From NCBI GenBank assembly GCA_003499955.1, contig DNRP01000118.1, forward strand, positions 6,927 to 16,308: a stretch of DNA of 9,382 bases. The letters are read 5' to 3'. The notes under the pieces are model-generated. The model was given only the letters and a program-made list of their open reading frames with translations, searched no databases and was not told where the DNA came from. The position numbers and the translations under genes were made by a program. Shown here in pieces: positions 1 through 4,938 of this stretch (the first letter of the stretch is position 1; the number at the start of each line of letters is the position of its first letter). This DNA is from Cyanobacteria bacterium UBA9971. GTDB lineage: Bacteria; Cyanobacteriota; Vampirovibrionia; Gastranaerophilales; UBA9971.

Positions 1-576
1 GTCGCGCAATTTCTTGCTAATAACGGTTATGGCGTATTCATGATTGATTATAGAGGACATGGGAAAAGTGAAGGCGGACCTTATGAACAAGGACTTTATA
101 TAGACCTTGAATCAGCTATAAATTATCTTGTGGATTCAAAAAAAGTGGACAGAAACAATTTGGTTCTGTGGGGAAGGTCGATGGGAGGCGCAATAGTTGC
201 AGATGTTGCTTCAAGAAACAACTTTAAGGCTGTAATCTTAGAAAGCACGTTTACAAACTTAAGAGATGAAGCCATTCACCTTACCAGCACAGGTATTTTG
301 GAAAGCAAACTCGGGTTCTGGAGTTCTTTATCAACAAGATTTGTAAGGTATATTCCTTTAATTACAAAATTTTCTACTGATAAGAAAATTTGTAAAATCA
401 CATCGCCATTGCTAATCGGCGGGTCTAAAAACGATGAAACCGTTCCTGTTGCAATGTCTTACAAACTGGAATCTCTAAATCCAAAAGCAAAACTATTTAT
501 TTCCGAAACAGGAAGCCATCACGAAAGCGAGTGGTTTTTCCTTGAAGTAAAAGAGTTTTTGCAATCAGTGCAATAA
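1..576 (+). CDS. Alpha/beta hydrolase, Bem46-like serine hydrolase (5' end missing)
   Basis: This is the C-terminal part of a serine hydrolase with the alpha/beta fold. The reading frame is open from base 1, so the start and the first beta strands lie outside the window; 191 residues remain. Visible family marks are a 'DYRGHGKSEG' loop, a nucleophile elbow 'GRSMGG' with the serine codon at 178-180, an acid in 'KNDETVP' (about residue 145 of the fragment) and a histidine in 'GSHHE' (about residue 173). Together these complete a Ser-Asp-His triad. The pattern 'GLYIDLESAINYL' followed by 'VILESTFTNL' matches the Bem46/ABHD13-like branch, whose members are often anchored to the membrane by an N-terminal helix; that part cannot be seen here. 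The substrate is unknown. The gene ends one base from the stop of the oppositely oriented aroH. The fold is certain; the subfamily is likely. Confidence 0.88.
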   Translation, partial: VAQFLANNGYGVFMIDYRGHGKSEGGPYEQGLYIDLESAINYLVDSKKVDRNNLVLWGRSMGGAIVADVASRNNFKAVILESTFTNLRDEAIHLTSTGILESKLGFWSSLSTRFVRYIPLITKFSTDKKICKITSPLLIGGSKNDETVPVAMSYKLESLNPKAKLFISETGSHHESEWFFLEVKEFLQSVQ

Positions 577-577
577 A

Positions 578-955
578 TTACTTAACCAAATCAGGTCTAA
601 GCGTTTGAGCTTTTCTCAAATAGATATGCCTGATTTCATCTTTTGATTTTGCTGTATTAAAAGTAATAAGCACCCTGATGCATTTTTGTAAGCTCTCAGG
701 CACGGGGATTTCCTGTGTACAAATCATAGGAACAGTATTCCACCCTAAATGAACACGCGCGGCTTTTGCCGGAAACGCCGCATCCAAATCATGCGTCAAA
801 GTAAAAATCACATTAATTATCTCATCTGAATCGATTGAGTTTTCTTCAATCATTTTTCTAAGAAGTTCAACAGTAGCCTGATATATTTCGTCGTCAACAT
901 TATTTTCTACCGTTGTTGCTCCCCTAACAGCTCTGGATATAGGAATATTTTGCAT
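578..955 (-). CDS. aroH: Chorismate mutase, monofunctional AroH class
   Basis: The enzyme rearranges chorismate to prephenate, the branch step toward phenylalanine and tyrosine, in the cytosol as a trimer. The 125 residues match the length of the small AroH fold of Bacillus subtilis rather than the all-helical AroQ type. All catalytic residues known from the B. subtilis enzyme can be placed with a constant offset of four: Arg11 ('RAVRGATT'), Arg67 ('FPAKAAR'), Cys79 and Glu82 ('CTQE'), Arg94 ('KCIRV'), Tyr112 ('IRHIYL') and Arg120 ('LRPDL'). The enzyme should therefore be active. The ATG directly follows the stop codon of the upstream 75-residue gene, and the AAAAAAGGA Shine-Dalgarno lies inside the last codons of that gene, so translation is probably coupled. 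No other aromatic amino acid gene is adjacent. There is no fused prephenate dehydratase or dehydrogenase domain. Confidence 0.96.
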   Translation of the reverse strand: MQNIPISRAVRGATTVENNVDDEIYQATVELLRKMIEENSIDSDEIINVIFTLTHDLDAAFPAKAARVHLGWNTVPMICTQEIPVPESLQKCIRVLITFNTAKSKDEIRHIYLRKAQTLRPDLVK

Positions 956-1183
956 TTATAATTCCTTTTTTGCTTGTTCTATTCTGTTTAAAACATAAGG
1001 TTTAATTTTATTTATAAAGATTTTGGCATTTTCTAAATTTCTTAAAACATCTTCTTTTTTGGGTTCTGCTGAAACTGTATAATCAAAATTATCTCTATCA
1101 ATAATAAGTCTTGAATATATTTTACTTAATTCAGGCGTAAATATTTTTTCTTTATATATGTATTTTTTATTAAACCATCCCAT
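956..1183 (-). CDS. Small hypothetical protein, 75 residues, upstream of aroH
   Basis: I do not recognise this protein. It begins 'MGWFNKKYIYKEK', is rich in lysine and aromatic residues, and its C-terminal half (about residues 43-75) is predicted by eye to be one or two amphipathic helices. There is no signal peptide, membrane segment or cysteine pair. It is probably a real gene because its stop codon directly abuts the aroH ATG and its last codons contain the aroH ribosome binding site, which is typical of a two-gene operon. Its own start has no clear Shine-Dalgarno ('CATCAATTA' precedes the ATG), which weakens the exact start. No link to chorismate metabolism can be read from the sequence. 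Confidence 0.65.
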   Translation of the reverse strand: MGWFNKKYIYKEKIFTPELSKIYSRLIIDRDNFDYTVSAEPKKEDVLRNLENAKIFINKIKPYVLNRIEQAKKEL

Positions 1184-1215
1184 TAATTGATGATGTTTAC
1201 CTGTTTTAATTTCTC

Positions 1216-1275
1216 ATTATAATTCCCTTATCATTTCATTAGTTAAATTTTAAATCCTATTTTATAAAACTACAA
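1216..1275 (-). promoter_or_regulatory. Candidate promoter(s) for the 75-residue gene-aroH unit
   Basis: On the minus strand, TTGTAG (1275-1270) and TAAAAT (1252-1247) are spaced by exactly 17 bases. A perfect TATAAT (1221-1216) lies further downstream but lacks a recognisable -35 partner. Either could drive leftward transcription. The region is AT-rich, so chance matches are likely. Confidence 0.4.
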
Positions 1276-1316
1276 GTTGTTTTTTATTACAAAACTTTAT
1301 GGCAAAATAAAAAAAC

Positions 1317-1337
1317 ATTCTAGAATAGGAAAAAATA
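1317..1337 (+). promoter_or_regulatory. rlmB leader: 10-bp palindrome followed by ribosome binding site
   Basis: A perfect palindrome ATTCTAGAAT (1317-1326) directly abuts the Shine-Dalgarno AGGA (1327-1330), which lies seven bases before the rlmB ATG at 1338. The ribosome site supports the chosen start. I could not find a convincing -35/-10 pair for rlmB between 1184 and 1316. The palindrome could be an operator or chance in AT-rich DNA. Confidence 0.45.
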
Positions 1338-2090
1338 ATGGACGAAAAAGAAATAGTATACGGCAAAAACCCCGTAGAAGGTCTTTTGGAAGTAAATCCC
1401 AAAAGAATAAACAAAATTTATCTGGCAAAAGGCGTAAAATTTGATCCCAAAATTAAAAATATCCTAAGCCTTGCAAGACAAAACAGAATTAATGTTAATG
1501 AAATCCCCAGAGAAAAAATGGATAAACTCGCAGACGGAGTTCATCAGGGAATAGCCGCTTCTGTTTCGCCTGTTGAATACACCGAACTGGAGGACTTACT
1601 GCCGAAAATTAAAGACAAAAAAGATGCTTTATTAATAATTTTAGACAAAGTGGAAGACCCTCACAATTTAGGTTCAATAATTAGAACCGCCGCCGCTGCG
1701 AATGCCGACGGAATTATTATCCCCAAAAGACATTCAAGCCAAATAACTTCCACTGTCGAAAAAGCAAGCGCCGGAACTGTAGAAAAAATCGCTATAATTC
1801 AGGTAACTAACTTAAGCGTGACAATAGAAACCTTGAAAGAAAATAATTTCTGGATTATCGGAGCGGAAGGTTCCGCGGAAACCTATTATTTCAATCAAAA
1901 ATACGATATGAACTGCGCCCTCGTCATGGGCGGCGAAAATCAGGGAATCAGCGCGCTTGTAAAAAAGAATTGTGACATGCTGGTTAAAGTTCCGATGTCC
2001 GATAATGTTAATTCTTTAAACGTAGCCAATGCAGCAAGTATATTAATTTATGAAATAGTCAGGCAGAGAATATTAAAAAAAATTGATTGA
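1338..2090 (+). CDS. rlmB: 23S rRNA 2'-O-ribose methyltransferase, RlmB/TrmH (SpoU) family
   Basis: This SPOUT-class enzyme is expected to methylate the 2'-hydroxyl of a guanosine in 23S rRNA (G2251 in Escherichia coli numbering) using S-adenosylmethionine. Residues 5-80, starting 'IVYGKNPVEGLLE', form the small RNA-binding domain typical of RlmB. Residues 97-241 are the knotted methyltransferase domain with its three motifs: 'DPHNLGSIIRTA' (Asn110, Arg116), 'LVMGGENQGI' (Glu200) and 'VNSLNVANAASILIYE' (Ser226, Asn228). The length of 250 is normal. The exact rRNA position is assigned by family resemblance, and paralogues of the group can modify other sites (TrmH on tRNA, thiostrepton-resistance type on A1067). 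It stands alone between divergent aroH and downstream rpoD, with no clear terminator before rpoD, so some readthrough into rpoD is possible. Confidence 0.93.
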   Translation: MDEKEIVYGKNPVEGLLEVNPKRINKIYLAKGVKFDPKIKNILSLARQNRINVNEIPREKMDKLADGVHQGIAASVSPVEYTELEDLLPKIKDKKDALLIILDKVEDPHNLGSIIRTAAAANADGIIIPKRHSSQITSTVEKASAGTVEKIAIIQVTNLSVTIETLKENNFWIIGAEGSAETYYFNQKYDMNCALVMGGENQGISALVKKNCDMLVKVPMSDNVNSLNVANAASILIYEIVRQRILKKID

Positions 2091-2156
2091 TTGAATGATA
2101 TACTCATCAAAACAATTACTAAAATATTGATAAATAAACAATGATAATTCTTTAAC

Positions 2157-2230
2157 TACAAATTTCATATTAAATCGACGACATGGATGAAATTTTAAGC
2201 AAACACTGTATCGAAAAAATGAAATTTGTA
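2157..2230 (+). repeat. 12-bp perfect inverted repeat in the rpoD leader
   Basis: TACAAATTTCAT (2157-2168) is repeated in perfect inverted form as ATGAAATTTGTA (2219-2230), with 50 bases between the arms. The pairing stops exactly at both ends. In RNA it could close a long stem-loop upstream of the rpoD ribosome site; in DNA it could be a pair of half-sites. There is no T-tract after the right arm, so it is not an intrinsic terminator. Confidence 0.55.
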
Positions 2231-2257
2231 ATAGAATATTCTAAGGGAGACTATTAA
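2183..2257 (+). other. Short leader ORF (24 codons) overlapping the rpoD start
   Basis: An ATG at 2183 opens a 24-codon frame (begins 'MDEILSKHC', ends 'SKGDY') whose TAA stop shares one base with the rpoD ATG (TAATG at 2255-2259). No Shine-Dalgarno precedes it, so translation is doubtful. If it were translated, termination at TAATG would feed ribosomes into rpoD. It lies across the right arm of the inverted repeat of this leader. Confidence 0.25.
2232..2256 (+). promoter_or_regulatory. rpoD leader: 12-bp palindrome and strong ribosome binding site
   Basis: A perfect palindrome TAGAATATTCTA (2232-2243) runs into the Shine-Dalgarno AAGGGAG (2243-2249), which is seven bases from the ATG at 2257. 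The ribosome site fixes the rpoD start. The last part, GACTATTAATG, is identical to the initiation region of the symporter gene at 3465-3475. I found no convincing -35/-10 pair between 2091 and 2231. Confidence 0.55.
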
Positions 2258-3303
2258 TGGATGCTGCTAAAAAAAGAAGAAATATAGAGGATTTGCCGGT
2301 TAAAATGAAAGATAAATCTTATAAAAAAAAGGATGATATATTTGATGAAGAAGCCGAAGATGTTTCTTTTGAGGATGATGCCGAAGACTTTGAAATTCCT
2401 GAAGAAGACGAAGTAGAAGAAGTTGTCGTTGAAAAAGAAGTATCAAGTTCTGATGATGCAGTAAAAATTTATCTTCAGCAAATTGGTAGAATTTCGCTTT
2501 TAACACCTGATGCAGAGCTTGAAGTTGCAAAACAAATCAAGGAAAATCATTGCAAAAAATCAAAAGAAGAACTTGTTAATGCGAATTTGCGTTTAGTGGT
2601 AAGTATTGCAAAAAAATATATCGGCAGAGGACTTTCTTTTCTTGATTTAATTCAGGAAGGAAATATGGGATTAATTAAAGCAGCAGAAAAATTTGATTAT
2701 ACGAAAGGATATAAGTTCAGCACCTATGCAACATGGTGGATACAGCAGGCAATAACACGCGGCATAGCTGATAAATCAAGAACAATAAGACTTCCTGTCC
2801 ACATGATTGAAACCATAGGCAAAATTAAAAAGGCTACATACGACCTTACAAATGAACTTAACAGAAAACCGTCTAAAGAAGAGATCGCTGAAAGACTCGA
2901 TATTCCTCTATCAAAACTAAGAGCGGTTATGAAATCCGCCCAATCTACAATAAGTCTTGAAACACCTCTTAATAAAAAAGAAGAATCAACAAGAATCGGT
3001 GATTTTCTGATTGATAACAGCTCTACATCACCTGATACAAAAGTTATTCAGGAAAACCTTTTTTCAGAAATCAGGAAAATCCTCGGTCAGCTTAGCCCGA
3101 AAGAAAGAGATGTCCTGATAATGAGATTCGGTCTTGATGATGACGGGAACAAAAAAACTCTTGAAGAAATTGGTACAAGATACGGCGTATCAAGAGAAAG
3201 AATCAGACAAATTGAAAACAGGGCAATAAGTAAGTTAAAAAGACTTTGTCGTAATAATAGAGGCGTGAAAAGCTTAAAAAACTATATTGGCGAAGAATTA
3301 TAA
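2257..3303 (+). CDS. rpoD: Primary RNA polymerase sigma factor RpoD/SigA (sigma-70 group 1)
   Basis: This is the sigma subunit that directs RNA polymerase to most promoters. Domains in order: a basic stretch (1-25) and a highly acidic stretch (26-61, 21 of 36 residues Asp or Glu) in place of a normal region 1.1; region 1.2 (66-96); region 2 (108-182) with '[18 protein letters not shown]', the melting/-10 helix '[15 protein letters not shown]' and 'RTIRLPVHM'; region 3 (187-262); region 4 (270-335) with the -35-binding helix-turn-helix '[19 protein letters not shown]'. The 348 residues are slightly shorter than B. subtilis SigA. The full set of regions and the canonical region 4.2 favour the primary sigma over a group 2 paralogue. 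The usual 'WWIRQ' of the -10 helix reads 'WWIQQ' (Gln163). A strong terminator follows, so it is transcribed alone or with rlmB. Confidence 0.95.
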   Translation: MDAAKKRRNIEDLPVKMKDKSYKKKDDIFDEEAEDVSFEDDAEDFEIPEEDEVEEVVVEKEVSSSDDAVKIYLQQIGRISLLTPDAELEVAKQIKENHCKKSKEELVNANLRLVVSIAKKYIGRGLSFLDLIQEGNMGLIKAAEKFDYTKGYKFSTYATWWIQQAITRGIADKSRTIRLPVHMIETIGKIKKATYDLTNELNRKPSKEEIAERLDIPLSKLRAVMKSAQSTISLETPLNKKEESTRIGDFLIDNSSTSPDTKVIQENLFSEIRKILGQLSPKERDVLIMRFGLDDDGNKKTLEEIGTRYGVSRERIRQIENRAISKLKRLCRNNRGVKSLKNYIGEEL

Positions 3304-3310
3304 AAGATTT

Positions 3311-3347
3311 AAAAAAAAAGAGAAGCATCGGTTCTCTTTTTTTTTTT
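3311..3347 (+). terminator. Intrinsic terminator after rpoD
   Basis: A run of A and AGAGAA (3311-3324) pairs with TTCTCT and a T run (3332-3345) around the seven-base loop GCATCGG, and the T run continues to 3347. It starts eight bases after the rpoD stop. The A-run/T-run arrangement could also act on the minus strand. Confidence 0.85.
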
Positions 3348-3353
3348 GTAAAG

Positions 3354-3383
3354 AATTGCTAAAAAAATGGCAATTTTTATTTT
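3354..3383 (+). terminator. Second, weaker intrinsic terminator downstream of rpoD
   Basis: AATTGCTA (3354-3361) pairs with TGGCAATT (3368-3375) through eight pairs, one of them a G-U wobble, around six A residues, followed by TTTATTTT. It lies seven bases after the first terminator and looks like a back-up stop. Confidence 0.5.
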
Positions 3384-3397
3384 GTTTGTTTTTTAAG

Positions 3398-3426
3398 TTG
3401 TTATGCTTGTAGTGATTAACTATAAA
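3398..3426 (+). promoter_or_regulatory. Promoter for the dicarboxylate symporter gene
   Basis: A -35 box TTGTTA (3398-3403) and a -10 box TATAAA (3421-3426) are spaced by exactly 17 bases. Transcription would start near 3433, giving a leader of about 40 bases to the ATG at 3473. It follows directly on the rpoD terminators, so the symporter gene has its own unit. Confidence 0.6.
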
Positions 3427-3458
3427 AAATGTTGATTTTTACAAGGCAGATCTATCTC

Positions 3459-3472
3459 AAAGAGGACTATTA
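3459..3472 (+). promoter_or_regulatory. Ribosome binding site of the symporter gene
   Basis: AAAGAGG (3459-3465) stands seven bases before the ATG at 3473 and fixes the start. The following GACTATTAATG is identical to that at the rpoD start. Confidence 0.7.
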
Positions 3473-4852
3473 ATGAAAGAAAAAAAATCCAAATTAACAT
3501 TGTATATTCTGCTCGCCCTTGTTTCAGGAATTATATTCGGGTGTTTTTATCCTAAAATATGCGCATTGTTACCATTTACAGAAAGAATTACAGGCTTAAT
3601 AGATACTATACTTAAATCAGGGGCTAAAATATTTCTTAATATGATTAAAATGCTCATAGCTCCTCTGGTTTTTTCAACGCTCGTTGTAGGAATTGCAGGG
3701 CATGGCAATATTAAAAGCCTTGGAAAAATTGGCACAAAAACAATAACATATTTTTTGGCCGCAACTTCTATTGCGCTTGTAATAGGTCTTTTAGCGGCAA
3801 ATATAGGTCAACCCGGCAAAGGCTGTATTGTTAATGTTTCCAAATCACAAATGCAGGAACTTGAAACAATAAAAGAAGCAAATAAAGCTAATTCTCCGGC
3901 TGATACTTTTGTACATATGGTACCCACAAGCGTTGTGGATGCTATGGCACAAAACCAGATTCTGCAGGTAGTGGTTTTTTCCATATTTTTCTCTTTTGCG
4001 CTTGGTTCTATAGGAGAAAAAGGTAAACCTATACTAGAATTTTTAACAGCACTAACGCAAGTAATGTTTAAATTTACGGAATATGTTATGAAATTTGCGC
4101 CTATGGGGGTATTTTGTGCTATAGCCGCTACAATAGGAGAACAAGGACCCGGTATACTTGTGTCTTACATTAAGCTGATTGCATGTTTATACACTGCATT
4201 ATTTGTATTCCTTGCGTTGGTTTTATTTACAGTATGCTCGATAATCAAAGTTCCATTTATGAATCTTTTATGGGCAATAAAAGATCCTGCATTGTTAGCA
4301 TTTTCAACCGCTACAAGTGAGGCAGCCCTTCCAAAAGCAATGGAAACAATGGAAAATTTTGGTGTTCCTAAAAAGATTGTTGCATTCGTCATGCCGACAG
4401 GCTATACGTTTAACCTTGATGGAAGTACTTTATATCTTTCACTTGCGGCTATTTTTATAGCCCAAATGTACAGCATAGAACTTTCATTATGGCAGCAAGT
4501 GCTTATGATGTTCACCTTAATGCTCTCCAGTAAAGGAATGGCAGCTGTTCCAAGAGTATCTTTAATCATTCTTGCAGGCACACTCGGAAGCTTTAATATT
4601 CCTGTTGCAGGAGTGGCTGTACTTCTTGGAATTGACCATATTCTTGATATGGGCAGGACAACAATAAACCTGATTGGTAACTGTGTAGCTACTGTAGTTG
4701 TTGCAAGATGGGAAAATGTATTTGACGACAATAAGATGTTCCATTTTATTGCAAATTTAAAAGAATCAAAATCAGCTAATAATTCAATAGAATGGATGAC
4801 ATTTAATAAAGAAAATGCAATTAACGACTCTATAAAAAACACAAAAGTCTGA
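3473..4852 (+). CDS. Dicarboxylate/acidic amino acid:cation symporter (GltP/DctA family)
   Basis: This inner-membrane carrier of the DAACS family should import glutamate, aspartate or C4-dicarboxylates with Na+ or H+. It has about eight membrane helices plus two re-entrant hairpins. Landmarks: 'MLIAPLVFSTLVVGI' (60-74), hairpin 1 'FSTATSEAALP' (277-287), the broken helix 7 'PTGYTFNLDGS' (308-318, the NMDGT equivalent), hairpin 2 'SKGMAAVP' (353-360), and helix 8 'GIDHILDMGRTTIN' (386-399). Mapped on archaeal GltPh, Asp388, Asp392, Arg395, Thr396 and Asn399 match the residues that bind the cation and the substrate; the arginine favours an acidic substrate over neutral amino acids. Whether it prefers amino acids or dicarboxylates cannot be read, so no specific symbol is given. 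The tail after about residue 415 is hydrophilic and longer than usual. It stands in its own transcription unit between rpoD and mutL, with no clear terminator behind it. Confidence 0.92.
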   Translation: MKEKKSKLTLYILLALVSGIIFGCFYPKICALLPFTERITGLIDTILKSGAKIFLNMIKMLIAPLVFSTLVVGIAGHGNIKSLGKIGTKTITYFLAATSIALVIGLLAANIGQPGKGCIVNVSKSQMQELETIKEANKANSPADTFVHMVPTSVVDAMAQNQILQVVVFSIFFSFALGSIGEKGKPILEFLTALTQVMFKFTEYVMKFAPMGVFCAIAATIGEQGPGILVSYIKLIACLYTALFVFLALVLFTVCSIIKVPFMNLLWAIKDPALLAFSTATSEAALPKAMETMENFGVPKKIVAFVMPTGYTFNLDGSTLYLSLAAIFIAQMYSIELSLWQQVLMMFTLMLSSKGMAAVPRVSLIILAGTLGSFNIPVAGVAVLLGIDHILDMGRTTINLIGNCVATVVVARWENVFDDNKMFHFIANLKESKSANNSIEWMTFNKENAINDSIKNTKV

Positions 4853-4899
4853 TATGAGTTTTAAAACAAGAAAAAATTTTATTAATAAAAACATGTAAA

Positions 4900-4908
4900 T
4901 GCTATAAT
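4900..4908 (+). promoter_or_regulatory. Extended -10 promoter for mutL-rmuC
   Basis: TGCTATAAT (4900-4908) is a perfect extended -10 element (TGn plus TATAAT). The -35 region is only AT-rich, as expected for this promoter class. Transcription would start near 4915, about 24 bases before the mutL ATG. Confidence 0.55.
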
Positions 4909-4938
4909 TGAAGCGTTTTATACGAAGTGCGATGATTT

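Noticed and set aside
1184..1337. Riboswitch, T-box or attenuator in the divergent region
   Set aside because: I see no conserved core, no run of aromatic codons and no terminator/antiterminator pair ahead of aroH; only AT-rich promoter-like sequence.
2300..2530. Minus-strand open frame rich in Leu/Gln/His inside rpoD
   Set aside because: It is the complement of the acidic Glu/Asp codon tract of rpoD; its low-complexity composition is a direct shadow of that tract.
3429..3473. 14-codon leader ORF before the symporter
   Set aside because: Its ATG lies upstream of the transcription start predicted from the TTGTTA/TATAAA promoter, so it is unlikely to be in the mRNA.
4402..4842. 146-residue minus-strand open frame inside the symporter gene
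   Set aside because: It lies entirely within a clear symporter gene with conserved motifs, has no ribosome site and no recognisable content.
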